A DNA stretch of 64,000 bases from Ginsengibacter hankyongi (lineage in GTDB: Bacteria > Bacteroidota > Bacteroidia > Chitinophagales > Chitinophagaceae). Position 1 is the first letter of the stretch, and every line of letters starts with the position of its first letter. Location: positions 164,900 through 228,899 of the forward strand of contig NZ_VYQF01000006.1 in assembly GCF_008710285.1 (NCBI RefSeq), in the 5' to 3' direction. Shown piece after piece: positions 54,361-63,897 of the stretch. The position numbers were made by a program, and so were the translations under genes. The notes beneath the pieces were generated by a model. That model ran no database searches and was not told the origin of the DNA. It saw nothing but the letters and a program-made list of their open reading frames with translations.

Positions 54361-55557
54361 ATGATATTCGATTATATTGTTATTGGGAAAGGATTGATAG
54401 GTTCTGCAGCATCAAGATATTTAAGTCATTCGCAGAAAAAAATTGCTGTTATCGGTCCAGACGAACACTCCGATCCTGAGAAGGCTGTTGTATTTTCAAG
54501 TCATTACGACCAGGCAAGAATTCAAAGAATTATCGGAACTGATTCCACATGGACGCTGCTTAACCTTCAATCTTCAGCCGAATATAATTTTATTGAAAAA
54601 GAAAGTGGCATCAGGTTTTACTCGGGAGTTGGCTGTCTTTATGTAAATCCGCATGGCAGCGACGATTACCTCAGCCAAATTGAAAGACAGGCGAATGAAT
54701 TTAATTTGACGTATAAGTTTTTTGAAAACGGTGACGCCATTTGTAAAATGTTTCGTGATCTGCATTTACCAAAAACATCAAAAGGCATCTTTGAATTTTC
54801 TCCTTCAGGTTATATAAATCCAAGACTATTAATTAAAGCTCAATTAGATCTGTTTCAAAAAAATAATGGTACAGTAATCAATGAAATCGCAAATGAAATC
54901 GGTAATGAAAAAAATTATGTTCGGGTAACAACATTAGATGGGAATATTTACCGTGCCAAGCAAGTTCTGCTGTGTCCCGGCGCCTTTATTAATTTTTTTA
55001 ATCTCACAAAAAATAAATTAGCACTTTCATTAAAGGGCGAAACTACATTATGGGCGAATGTAACTTCAAAAGAGGCAGAGCGGTTGTCAAAGCTTCCTTC
55101 CTTATTGTATGAAATAGATATAGCCGCGTATAAAAATATTTACCTTATTCAGCCCGTTCAGTATCCGGACGGAAAATATTATCTAAAAATGGGATGCAAT
55201 TTACCAGGGGATATTTACTTCGATACTATTGAAGAAATTCAGCATTGGTTTAGAACTGGAAAAAGTGACGAAAATTTGGAGGTACAGAAAGATGCATTAT
55301 TAAAAATTATTCCCAGCCTACAGGCAAAAGAATATTTCACAAAAAGATGCATTGTAACTTTCACCAAACACCGGAAACCTTACGTTGGCGCTTTGAACGA
55401 TCGCGGGCTTTTTGTTGCCTGCGGTGGCAACGGATATGGCGCAATGTGCTCCGACGCGTTAGGCAGAATTGCTGCTAATTTATTAACCGAAGGTTCCTTC
55501 CCCGAAGAATATTCACCGGAATCTTTCAGGCCAATATTCACCGAAAATTTACATTAA
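54361..55557 (+). CDS. FAD-dependent oxidoreductase (DAO family)
   Basis: A 398-aa flavoprotein with an N-terminal FAD-binding motif DYIVIGKGLIGSAA (G9, G11, G14), a central substrate domain and a C-terminal GLFVACGGNGYGAMCSDALG that completes the FAD site. It resembles sarcosine oxidase/N-methyltryptophan oxidase-type amine oxidases. The substrate cannot be read. There is no signal peptide. It is divergent from the Tat-exported DsrE-like gene 119 bases upstream. Confidence 0.88.
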   Translation: MIFDYIVIGKGLIGSAASRYLSHSQKKIAVIGPDEHSDPEKAVVFSSHYDQARIQRIIGTDSTWTLLNLQSSAEYNFIEKESGIRFYSGVGCLYVNPHGSDDYLSQIERQANEFNLTYKFFENGDAICKMFRDLHLPKTSKGIFEFSPSGYINPRLLIKAQLDLFQKNNGTVINEIANEIGNEKNYVRVTTLDGNIYRAKQVLLCPGAFINFFNLTKNKLALSLKGETTLWANVTSKEAERLSKLPSLLYEIDIAAYKNIYLIQPVQYPDGKYYLKMGCNLPGDIYFDTIEEIQHWFRTGKSDENLEVQKDALLKIIPSLQAKEYFTKRCIVTFTKHRKPYVGALNDRGLFVACGGNGYGAMCSDALGRIAANLLTEGSFPEEYSPESFRPIFTENLH

Positions 55558-55585
55558 AAAAGTCGTTTCAAAATCGAAACGGCTT
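55554..55585 (-). terminator. Terminator between convergent genes
   Basis: A 10-bp stem (55560-55569 with 55576-55585, one G-U pair) has a 6-base loop. It is followed on the minus strand by a T run, so it mainly serves the barrel gene at 55613. It lies 2 bases after the flavoprotein stop and may act in both directions. Confidence 0.75.
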
Positions 55586-55612
55586 CTACGAGTACATGTA
55601 TACGTTAGCTAA

Positions 55613-58081
55613 TTAGTTTCCACCTGTTTTCACCCTGCTTTGCTCATCTGATGCACCACCGATCTTTCTTCCTTGCTGATTCTGCAATGATTTACCGAAG
55701 CGGTAGCTAAAAGTTAAAGATGCGTTTGTGTTATCATGCCGGTTTTTTATATACACATCTATATCCTGGTAATTAACATAACCTGAAAAATTTTGTGAGG
55801 AAAAAATATCTCTCACGCTCAGTTTAAGAGATCCTTTGTCTTTAAGAACCTGTTTCTGCAACCCGGCATCAATGCGCCACATCGGGTTCATAATTATTTG
55901 CCCCTCTATACCTTTGCTCCTGTAGAATCCACTTAATTCAGCGCTCCACCCTTTTTTAAATTTTAACTGGTTACTCATATTACCAAAGAAAGTTGTTCCG
56001 TTTGCATGAAGATAACCTCCATCAAGCGCTCCCTTATAACTATCATGAATAACGTTGGTGTAGATATTGGTCGTTAAAAATTTGGTAACAGGAAAGTAAG
56101 CGCTTACAGCCAGGCCGTAGTTTGTCCTGATCGCAATATTTTCTTTGGTTTGAAATGTTTTTCTTTCACTCGTAATTTGTTTGAGCACATCAGTAAAAAC
56201 ATTTTTTGTATTGCTATAATTTATTGTTGTGGTTAAAAAGCCGCCATAAGTGTGAGACAATTCTATATTATCAGTGAATTGCGGTTGTAAGAAAGTATTT
56301 CCAACTTCATAAGTATATTCATCAAGGAAATAGTAAAATGGATTTAAATCCTGGTAAGCGGGTCGATCAATTCTGCGACCATAATTTATAGAAAAAGTAT
56401 TTTTCTTATTTGCTTCATAACTTATATAAACTGTTGGAAAAAGATTTATATAATTTTTTGTAAAAGATGAATCGGCCCTTGTTGTATCTCCAACCTGGTG
56501 ACCTTGTGCATTGGTATTTTCTGCACGCAGCCCTGCCTGTAACCCGAATTTTTTAATTTGCCTGCTATAATTAAAGTAGGCAGCGTTAATGTTTTCTTTA
56601 TAAATAAAATGATTTGTTTTTCCTTCATCTGTAACATAACCTGCTGCGGTGTTATTTTGATATAACGCATTGTTATCTGTTGTTACATAACTGCTTTTTA
56701 AACCAGTTTCAATCTTTCCTGTTTTCTTAAGCGGAAATGTAAAATCAGTTTTTGCTGAATATATATTTATCGTTGCCGGTAAAGTTCCTTTCAATTCATT
56801 TTGCGCACGTCGTGTACTGTAATCAGGATTCAAATATTGATTAATGAGTAACTGATCTTTTGTTTGATAATAAGTGAGATAATCCACATCAACAGAAAAC
56901 TCTTTACCGGTAGTGTCAAATGAATGGCGCAGATTAAAATTTGCAGAAAAATTATTCGACTTTCCTTTATCAGAATTATTGGCAACCACAATTGAATCGG
57001 TAATATTATCCGCATTCTTTAGAAGTGTTGTGTTTACTCCAGGATGGCAGGACGGATTAACAAAACCTGAAAAGACAACACCTGCAATAGTTTTTTTATT
57101 GGCGTAAAAATCCATGCCTACTTTAAGATTTTGATATTGACCACTATACCGCATAAACGATTTCTGATCAAAAATGGTTTCTAAATTTTTTGTAACGGAA
57201 TTTCTAAATTTTCTAAGAATATATAAATCATTATAACCATTCCAATAAGAATAATTATAATTTCCAAAGAGATTTATTTTACCAGTGCGGTAGTTAAGGT
57301 TTACACTGTTGTTGGACTTCGTATATCTGCCTTGTATAACGCCAACGCTTACACTACCGTTCATTCCTTTTAATTTATTTTTCTTCGTTTTAATATTAAT
57401 AATTCCGGAATTGCCCGCTGCGTCATATTTCGCGGACGGATTAGTCATAATCTCAATTTGGTCTATGGCAGATGATGGCATATTCTTTAAGACATTCGCC
57501 AATTCCTGTCCGCTCAAATAAGAAGGCCGTCCATCCATCATAATCATTACTCCTTGTTTACCTTTCAGGCTCACATTCCCATCTTTGTCGACAGTTACAC
57601 CGGGAGATTTTTCCAAAACTTCCAGCGCTGTCGTACCGGCGTTGGTTATAGCGGCATCCACATTAATAATAGTGCGATCAATTTTTCTTTCGATAAAAGG
57701 CTTTTTTATGGGTGCATTTATATTTACGGCCGCGAGTGTTTTTGCATTATCCGTTAATTTCAAAGTACCGGCATTAACTGTTGAATTACCTGCAACATCC
57801 AGCATTGGGCTATAAGTTTGAATATGCCCGGTAGATGTGGCTAACAGGTAATATTTGCCGGAAGGTATATGCTCAAATAAAAAATTGCCGGCTTTGTCTG
57901 CCAGGTTTATTTTAACTAAAGAAGAATCTTTTGCTTTAAAAAGAGAAATAGTGGCGGCATCTATAATTTTTTGATTTCCTCCGTCAATTACGTTTCCGGA
58001 TATACTACCTTCTAAACTCTGGGCGGTTAATAATTTTGAAAAAAATAAAAAAGATACTGTTAAGAGGGTTAATCTGGTCAT
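55613..58081 (-). CDS. TonB-dependent receptor-like outer-membrane barrel (OMP_b-brl_3)
   Basis: An 822-aa outer-membrane protein: signal peptide (ending LLTAQS), carboxypeptidase-regulatory-like domain (about 25-100), plug-like domain (about 125-235; VLEKSPGVTVDKDGNVSLKGKQGVMIMMDGRPSYLSG) and a large barrel of the OMP_b-brl_3 type to the end. No TonB box is obvious. These proteins resemble TonB-dependent receptors but act without SusD partners; the ligand is unknown. The promoter region is on the far side of 58081. Confidence 0.9.
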   Translation of the reverse strand: MTRLTLLTVSFLFFSKLLTAQSLEGSISGNVIDGGNQKIIDAATISLFKAKDSSLVKINLADKAGNFLFEHIPSGKYYLLATSTGHIQTYSPMLDVAGNSTVNAGTLKLTDNAKTLAAVNINAPIKKPFIERKIDRTIINVDAAITNAGTTALEVLEKSPGVTVDKDGNVSLKGKQGVMIMMDGRPSYLSGQELANVLKNMPSSAIDQIEIMTNPSAKYDAAGNSGIINIKTKKNKLKGMNGSVSVGVIQGRYTKSNNSVNLNYRTGKINLFGNYNYSYWNGYNDLYILRKFRNSVTKNLETIFDQKSFMRYSGQYQNLKVGMDFYANKKTIAGVVFSGFVNPSCHPGVNTTLLKNADNITDSIVVANNSDKGKSNNFSANFNLRHSFDTTGKEFSVDVDYLTYYQTKDQLLINQYLNPDYSTRRAQNELKGTLPATINIYSAKTDFTFPLKKTGKIETGLKSSYVTTDNNALYQNNTAAGYVTDEGKTNHFIYKENINAAYFNYSRQIKKFGLQAGLRAENTNAQGHQVGDTTRADSSFTKNYINLFPTVYISYEANKKNTFSINYGRRIDRPAYQDLNPFYYFLDEYTYEVGNTFLQPQFTDNIELSHTYGGFLTTTINYSNTKNVFTDVLKQITSERKTFQTKENIAIRTNYGLAVSAYFPVTKFLTTNIYTNVIHDSYKGALDGGYLHANGTTFFGNMSNQLKFKKGWSAELSGFYRSKGIEGQIIMNPMWRIDAGLQKQVLKDKGSLKLSVRDIFSSQNFSGYVNYQDIDVYIKNRHDNTNASLTFSYRFGKSLQNQQGRKIGGASDEQSRVKTGGN

Positions 58082-58330
58082 TTTCTGAAGTATTACTATG
58101 TTTTAAATATTACATAACAAAACTAAGTACTTTGCTTAGCATAGTACATAATTATACATGGAAGGCAAAATTTCTTTATGACCGGCGCATTTAAAGAATC
58201 TACTACGTGAAAGGTTTTGCAAAAGTTACTTAAGCGAGGGTATAAATTTTCAGGCAGTTTCTATTTCGGCTACGTTTATCCGTTAGATTGCGTTGTTGGA
58301 ATTTTTAATACTTCAGGATTTAGATAATTA

Positions 58331-59668
58331 TTATATAGAACCCGGTTTAGGAACATACCTTTTTCTAAGTACTGCAATTCCTATTAGGCCTGTAATAACA
58401 AGCGATGCCGAAATAAGTTCCGCCTGGGTGGGGTGAATTCCAAAAATTGAGTAAGTGGTATTTACACGAATTGTTTCTACAAAAAATCTTTCAACTCCAT
58501 TTACAATAAGGTAAATGCAAAACATTATGCCGGGTATTTTTATTCTTCGTCTTATCAACCATAGAAAAAGAAATAATAAGGTACACGCTATAGTTTCATA
58601 AAAAGGTGTGGGAAATACCGGTTGTGGCAATGCCCTGCAATATTTACCCTCACAGTTTTTTAATAAAATTCCGTCCTCATTTACATTATGAGGATAAGTA
58701 AAAGCAAACATCCACGTCGGTAAAAAATCAGGTCCTTTAAAACTCTTATGAGGCACCTTTTCCAACGATTCTGAATGCCGGTCAGTAACATTCATAGTAA
58801 CGCCAACGGAGTCTGTAACAGAACCGCTTAAAAAATAAGTTGCGTTTTCTCCTAATTTCTCATTGAACTGCTGGGGTGTTGAAGCCACCACATGGCCCGG
58901 AACATCGCTTATGTAAGCGCTGTTATATATCCCCCAGTCGCCATCTCCTGCAACCTGGCAGCCAATACGACCAATGGCATAAGCAATCATAAGTGCAGGT
59001 GCCGCCGCATCAGTCAGATGTAATATATTAATACCTTTTTTATAAGCATAGATGCAAATTGCAGTAGCGGCAAAAATAAGACCGCCATAAAAAGTAAGGC
59101 CGCTTGGTGAGATTAAATTACCTATAGGATTCTGTATAAAACGATCCCAGTTTTCAAGATTATCAAATAGCTTGGCACCAATAATTCCAAATATGAGAGC
59201 AAAGATAACGATGTCGCCTACCCTGTCGTGAGGCCAAATTCTAATAATGCGTTTTTCAGGCGTAGCAAGCTTTTGTTTATTTTTCTCCCGGTATTTAAAG
59301 TAAATCAATATTGCGGCTAATACTAGTCCCCCGCCCCAGCTTCCTCCTGAAGAAAAAATATAATCCTGAATATCTATGCTATGAGAACGGCTTGCAATGA
59401 AGGCTCCTATAAGTTTATAACCAAAAATAAAGCCTACCAGGCCGTTTATAAAAAGGTCAAAAAAAGAAGCTGGCTTGCCTGCAGTGATAGTTTCTTCCCT
59501 TGGCTGAAGAAGGCCCTGTTTTTCTTTTCGTTTAAGCTCAAGCGTTAGAAAGTAGGCTCCGGCTATAAAACCTAATGCAACAAAAATTCCGAAAGTATAA
59601 AAAATCTTTAATGCGTTGATTTTCCATCCAAACCAATCGTTAATAGCATAATATAAATTTGGATACAT
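58331..59668 (-). CDS. lgt: Prolipoprotein diacylglyceryl transferase
   Basis: A 445-aa inner-membrane enzyme that attaches diacylglycerol to the lipobox cysteine of lipoproteins. Signature segments are GLTFYGGLIF, AYAIGRIGCQVAGDGDWG (catalytic Arg and Asn/Asp region) and VERFFVETIRVN. It is longer than the usual 290 aa because of extra N-terminal helices and a periplasmic insert at about 275-345, both typical of Bacteroidota Lgt. Several lipoproteins in this window depend on it. Confidence 0.93.
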   Translation of the reverse strand: MYPNLYYAINDWFGWKINALKIFYTFGIFVALGFIAGAYFLTLELKRKEKQGLLQPREETITAGKPASFFDLFINGLVGFIFGYKLIGAFIASRSHSIDIQDYIFSSGGSWGGGLVLAAILIYFKYREKNKQKLATPEKRIIRIWPHDRVGDIVIFALIFGIIGAKLFDNLENWDRFIQNPIGNLISPSGLTFYGGLIFAATAICIYAYKKGINILHLTDAAAPALMIAYAIGRIGCQVAGDGDWGIYNSAYISDVPGHVVASTPQQFNEKLGENATYFLSGSVTDSVGVTMNVTDRHSESLEKVPHKSFKGPDFLPTWMFAFTYPHNVNEDGILLKNCEGKYCRALPQPVFPTPFYETIACTLLFLFLWLIRRRIKIPGIMFCIYLIVNGVERFFVETIRVNTTYSIFGIHPTQAELISASLVITGLIGIAVLRKRYVPKPGSI

Positions 59669-59792
59669 TAGCAGCCGTTTAATTTAGATAAAAAAATTGC
59701 ATCAGTTAAATTTGCTTCGTAAAATATCGGGTGAAAGTATAGTAAAAAATCCCTTCAATTATAAGGTATGAAAATTTAAAGAAAACTATGAC

Positions 59793-60206
59793 TTAACAAT
59801 ATTCTTCAAATGCAGCAGTAAGATTATTTGCAATCATTTGAGCCGACCTTCCTTCAATGTTGTGTCTTTCAATAAAATGAACCAGCTTACCATCTTTGAA
59901 GAGAGCTATCGATGGAGAGGAAGGAGTATAAGGCAATAAATGTTTACGAATATGCTTAACAGCTTCAATATCAAAACCCGCAAAACTTGTGGTTAAGTGG
60001 TCAGGCTTTTTTGCGCTTGTCCCAACAGCGTGCAGCACTCCCGGCCTTGCTGTACCAGCAGAACAGCCACACACTGAATTAATAACTACCAAAGTAGTTC
60101 CGTTTTCAGCCAGGGCTTTGTCAACTTGTTCATTCGTTATTAATTCAGTAAACCCATTGCTAGTCAATTCTTCTTTCATAGGTTTTACAATTTGCTCCGG
60201 ATACAT
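59793..60206 (-). CDS. BrxA/BrxB-type bacilliredoxin
   Basis: A 137-aa thioredoxin-like protein with the CGC active site (C46-G-C48, VCGCSAGTARPG). It removes bacillithiol from oxidised proteins in bacteria that make this thiol; Bacteroidota include such producers. The start MYPEQIVKPMKEEL and the length are typical of the family. Single gene. Confidence 0.93.
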   Translation of the reverse strand: MYPEQIVKPMKEELTSNGFTELITNEQVDKALAENGTTLVVINSVCGCSAGTARPGVLHAVGTSAKKPDHLTTSFAGFDIEAVKHIRKHLLPYTPSSPSIALFKDGKLVHFIERHNIEGRSAQMIANNLTAAFEEYC

Positions 60207-60399
60207 TTTTTTAAAAATTTAGATTGCAAATTTACAGCACTTGACTATTATACAATCATTGTTTTTTTAAACGTTTGTGAAATTTTGTCGGTAAATAAAA
60301 AGTTTTGCGTCATACTGTCTTCTAAAACATTCCAGTTGACACAAACAAAACGGGTGGTATTTAATTTGATCTGGTTAAATAAATTAAAAAATAAAAATT

Positions 60400-60825
60400 A
60401 TGACATACGTAAAATTTAACCAACCTTCAATGAGAACTTTAGATAGTTTTCTTGACAACCTTTTAAACGAAACTCCATCAGTTCAGAACAATGGCTTTAA
60501 TTTTCCACCGGTAAATATTTTTGAAACAAAAGAAAATTTTGAACTGGAATTTAATGTGCCAGGAAGAAACAAAGGAGATTTTAAAATAACAGTTGATAAA
60601 AACATCCTTACGGTTTCTTTTGAGAAGAAAGAAGAACCTAAAGACGAAAACAAAAAGCAGGTAAAAAAGGAATTTACATTGCAGCCGTTTAAAAGATCTT
60701 TCACTTTAGATGAAAAAGTGAATTCGGAAAATATTGCCGCGAAATATGAAAATGGATTACTTGTTTTAACCATTCCTAAAAAAGAAGAAGTGAAAGTTGA
60801 AGCAAAACAAATTGCAGTAAACTAA
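60400..60825 (+). CDS. Hsp20/alpha-crystallin family small heat shock protein
   Basis: A 141-aa chaperone with the alpha-crystallin domain at about 40-130 (PPVNIFETKENFELEFNVPGRNKGDFKITVD; NILTVSFEKK; ENGLLVLTIPKKEE) and a short N-terminal arm. Like other IbpA-type proteins it should hold unfolding proteins and form oligomers. No inverted-repeat heat-shock operator of CIRCE type is visible upstream. Confidence 0.95.
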   Translation: MTYVKFNQPSMRTLDSFLDNLLNETPSVQNNGFNFPPVNIFETKENFELEFNVPGRNKGDFKITVDKNILTVSFEKKEEPKDENKKQVKKEFTLQPFKRSFTLDEKVNSENIAAKYENGLLVLTIPKKEEVKVEAKQIAVN

Positions 60826-60849
60826 GTTTTTGAATAGTGTTAGGGTTAA

Positions 60850-60875
60850 AGCCTTCCGAAATCGGGAGGCTTTTT
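60850..60875 (+). terminator. Intrinsic terminator of the Hsp20 gene
   Basis: AGCCTTCCG (60850-60858) pairs with CGGGAGGCT (60863-60871), one G-U pair, AAAT loop, followed by Ts. The T run reaches the stop codon of the convergent arginine decarboxylase gene. Confidence 0.88.
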
Positions 60876-62271
60876 ATTTATATCCCAGAATCTTCAACAT
60901 GCTTTGAGCGCTTTGTTCCTTTGCATAAACCCAATCTATTAATTTCCCGTTCTTATCACGATCCAAAACAATATATTTTGGTGAAGGAATTAAACAATGC
61001 TTAATTCCGCCGTAGCCACTTATCTGGTCCTGGTACGCACCTGTGTGAAAAAAGCCAACATATAATGGTTCGCCATTTTCAATTTTGGGTAAAAAAACTT
61101 CGTTTATGTGTTCTTCCGAATCGTAATAATCATGGCTGTCACAGGTTATACCTCCAAGGGTTACACGCTGGTATTCACTGTTCCATTTATTGATGGGCAA
61201 CATTAAAAATTTTTCGCCAATACCCCATGTATCAGGCAGGGTTGTAATAAACGAAGAATCTATCATATACCACGTTTCCCGGTCGTTTTGCTTTTTTTCT
61301 TTTTCAACACTGTAAATATGCGCCATGCTTTCGCCTACCGTGTAACTTCCAAATTCAGTGAAAATATTAGGCATTGGAACCTTGCTTCTCTTGCACGCAA
61401 CTTTTATATTACGCACGATCTCGTTAATCATAAACTGGTAGTCGTATTCGAAACCGAGAGAATGTTTTATAGGAAAACCACCACCAATATTTATAGAATC
61501 AAGCTCGGGACAAATTTTTCTTAACTGGCAATAGAGGTTAATTATTTTATTTAATTCGCTCCAATAATAAATATCATCTTTTATTCCTTTGTTTAAAAAG
61601 ATATGCAACATTTTTAGCTCAAACCTGTGTTCGTTCCCTTCAATTTCATCCACGTAAAATTCAAGAATATCTTTACTGCGTATGCCAAGCCTTGAGGTAT
61701 AAAACGGGAAAGTAGGTTCCTCTTCCGCGGCAACCCTGATGCCTATTTTAAAAGGAACTCTTACCGATTTACGGTAACCTTTTAATTCATCTTTATTATC
61801 AAGAACCGGGATAACATTTTTAAATCCGGTATTAAGTAATCTTGCAATACGGCTTATGTAAGGCTTTTGCTTAAAGCCGTTGCAAATGATGAAAGTATCT
61901 TTATTTATTTTTTTTGCTTCATATAGTTTATTAATAATCTCAATGTCGTACGCATAAGATGTTTCAAGATGAATATTGTTCTTCAATGCTTCTTCTACAA
62001 TAAAAGAAAAATGAGAACTTTTTGTACAATAGCAATAGAAATACTTGCCCTCGTACTTATGTTTTTTAAAAGCATTGGCAAACATTTTTTTTGCCTTGTT
62101 TATTTGTTGTCCAATCTTAGGCAGGTAGGTAAATTTTAAAGGAGTTCCATATTTGTCAATCAAAGCTTTTACATCAACATCGTTATACTGCAGGTAATCA
62201 TCTTTTAAATTATAATCTTCCTGCGGAAAATTAAAGGTTTGATTAACGAGATCGAGGTAACTATTATTCAT
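60874..62271 (-). CDS. speA: Arginine decarboxylase (PLP-dependent, fold type III)
   Basis: A 465-aa enzyme of polyamine synthesis that converts arginine to agmatine. The PLP lysine is probably K84 in YCYCTKSSHFSF; a phosphate-binding SINIGGGFP segment (about 265-273) and a C-terminal Cys/Asp site (GGITCDSHD) follow. This is the shorter SpeA type found in Bacteroidota. No agmatine deiminase or speB gene is adjacent. Confidence 0.9.
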   Translation of the reverse strand: MNNSYLDLVNQTFNFPQEDYNLKDDYLQYNDVDVKALIDKYGTPLKFTYLPKIGQQINKAKKMFANAFKKHKYEGKYFYCYCTKSSHFSFIVEEALKNNIHLETSYAYDIEIINKLYEAKKINKDTFIICNGFKQKPYISRIARLLNTGFKNVIPVLDNKDELKGYRKSVRVPFKIGIRVAAEEEPTFPFYTSRLGIRSKDILEFYVDEIEGNEHRFELKMLHIFLNKGIKDDIYYWSELNKIINLYCQLRKICPELDSINIGGGFPIKHSLGFEYDYQFMINEIVRNIKVACKRSKVPMPNIFTEFGSYTVGESMAHIYSVEKEKKQNDRETWYMIDSSFITTLPDTWGIGEKFLMLPINKWNSEYQRVTLGGITCDSHDYYDSEEHINEVFLPKIENGEPLYVGFFHTGAYQDQISGYGGIKHCLIPSPKYIVLDRDKNGKLIDWVYAKEQSAQSMLKILGYK

Positions 62272-62332
62272 TGATTTACTTTAAGCTGTTTAAAATTTTT
62301 ACAAATGTAACAGAATGATATATTTAATAAAC

Positions 62333-62367
62333 AAAAAAAACCGCCCTGATTTTTTCCAGGACGGTTT
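62333..62367 (-). terminator. Intrinsic terminator of the rpmI-rplT operon
   Basis: AAACCG-C-CCTG (62338-62348) pairs with CAGG-A-CGGTTT (62357-62367), with one mismatch; on the minus strand it is followed by an eight-base T run. Confidence 0.85.
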
Positions 62368-62388
62368 CTAAAAAATATATTCCGGTTT

Positions 62389-62733
62389 TTATTTAACGGA
62401 AAGAATAAGATTTTTAAAACTTTCAGGCTCATTCATTGCCATATCTGCAAGAATCTTCCTGTTGAGATCGATATTTTTTTCGGAAAGTTTATGGATAAAC
62501 TGGCTATACGTCATTCCTTCTGCTCTTACAGCAGCGTTGATACGTGCAATCCATAAAGTTCTGTATTCGCGTTTTTTAAGTTTACGGCCTACGTAACTGT
62601 AGGTCATACCTTTTTCCATTACATTTTTTGCAACGGTATATACATTTTTTCTTTTACCGTAATAACCTTTAGCGGCTTTAAGAATTCTTTTTCTTCTTGC
62701 TCTTGATGCGACTGCATTTACTGAACGTGGCAT
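62389..62733 (-). CDS. rplT: 50S ribosomal protein L20
   Basis: A 114-aa protein with the standard start [19 protein letters not shown] and the core [28 protein letters not shown]. It binds 23S rRNA early in 50S assembly. It is preceded by rpmI after 79 bases and followed by a terminator. Confidence 0.98.
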   Translation of the reverse strand: MPRSVNAVASRARRKRILKAAKGYYGKRKNVYTVAKNVMEKGMTYSYVGRKLKKREYRTLWIARINAAVRAEGMTYSQFIHKLSEKNIDLNRKILADMAMNEPESFKNLILSVK

Positions 62734-62812
62734 AATTAATATTTTTGATTGTAGGCTTGCTTATAAACAAGCTGACTTTTTAATTTTTTTTTACCTAATT
62801 AGGATTCCGGGA

Positions 62813-63010
62813 TTATTTCATCCTTAATAAGCGCATTACAAACGGCCTGTTAGCATCGCTTACCATGCCCTTCTTACGTAAACTGCGTTTACGCTTGGTA
62901 GTTTTCTTTGTTAAGATGTGGCGTTTGTAGGCCTTTTGAAAAGTAATTTCACCGGTACCGGTTACTTTAAAGCGCTTCTTGGCGCTGGAGTTGGTTTTAA
63001 CCTTTGGCAT
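62813..63010 (-). CDS. rpmI: 50S ribosomal protein L35
   Basis: A 65-aa basic protein beginning [20 protein letters not shown] and containing [18 protein letters not shown]. In many bacteria infC stands directly upstream; here the 5' side is a leader and then an unrelated lipoprotein gene. Confidence 0.98.
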   Translation of the reverse strand: MPKVKTNSSAKKRFKVTGTGEITFQKAYKRHILTKKTTKRKRSLRKKGMVSDANRPFVMRLLRMK

Positions 63011-63143
63011 TATTTTAATATTTTATTTTTACACCCTCGCCGGCGTCCCGAACAGACGGGAACTTATGGAGCCATGTGGGCAATATGCTTTTAAGAAAAC
63101 CCGTTGAGCCAAAACATAAAATTCCAAACGGGGTGCAAATGTA
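63011..63143 (-). promoter_or_regulatory. Promoter and probable structured leader of rpmI-rplT
   Basis: On the minus strand a perfect TACATTTG box (63143 to 63136) is followed by about 120 bases before the rpmI ATG. The leader contains a stem-loop TCCCG/CGGGA (around 63038-63053) next to the palindromic CGCCGGCG. Ribosomal protein operons are often controlled by L20 binding such leaders, but I could not match this to a known leader family. Confidence 0.5.
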
Positions 63144-63192
63144 GTAATTTATTTCGAGAAAATGTATATGCGCTGGTCTCTCGCGAAAGCTT

Positions 63193-63897
63193 TTACCGGT
63201 TTTGGTTAGCAAATACTTTTTTCAAAATGTCAGTAACCCGCGCAGCAGGATCCTGGCGGATCTTTTGTTCTTCCAGGCCAATTTGGTAAAACAAACCATC
63301 AAGTGCTTTTTGTGTTACATAGCCTGTAAGATCAGTATTCACAGGATTTTTACTAAAACGATTGTACGCTGTAAACACATCCTTCCAATATTTAGTAGCA
63401 TTGGTATTGTCTAGCGATTTCGATATAACAGGAGTAAAAGCCGTTATAAGTTCAGGCGTTGATTTTTGTTTCAGATAATCAGTAGCTGCAAAATTTCCTC
63501 CTCGTAATATTCCAAATGCATCTTGAATGGTCATTTGCTTTATGGCGTTCAAAAATATATTACCTACAGATTTTGATGCGTCCTCTGCGGCCCGGTTCAT
63601 GGATAATATGGCCTTATCAACAACGCTTCCAAAGCCAACATCCCTCAATGTCTTTTCAACTTTTTGCGCTTCCGGCGGCATTAATATTTTTATTGCTGCA
63701 TCTTTATAAAATCCATTTAATAGACTTAAACGGTGCGCTGATGAATCTGTTCCTACTTTTAATGCTTCTTTCAGGCCATGCACTACTTCGTCGTTTGTAA
63801 GATTACCATTATTGATACTTCCTATAATACTTTTAGCGGTATCACATCCGCTTAAAAACAATAAAAACATGAAACTCAGAAGGGATAATTTTTTCAT
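63193..63897 (-). CDS. DUF4197 domain-containing lipoprotein
   Basis: A 234-aa lipoprotein (lipobox LSGC, Cys18) with the DUF4197 domain over nearly all of the mature part (LTNDEVVHGLKEALKVGTDSS; MTIQDAFGILRGGNFAATDYLKQKS; ALDGLFYQIGLEEQKIRQDPAARVTDILKKVF). The family is widespread in Bacteroidota and Proteobacteria and of unknown function. Single gene. Confidence 0.93.
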   Translation of the reverse strand: MKKLSLLSFMFLLFLSGCDTAKSIIGSINNGNLTNDEVVHGLKEALKVGTDSSAHRLSLLNGFYKDAAIKILMPPEAQKVEKTLRDVGFGSVVDKAILSMNRAAEDASKSVGNIFLNAIKQMTIQDAFGILRGGNFAATDYLKQKSTPELITAFTPVISKSLDNTNATKYWKDVFTAYNRFSKNPVNTDLTGYVTQKALDGLFYQIGLEEQKIRQDPAARVTDILKKVFANQNR

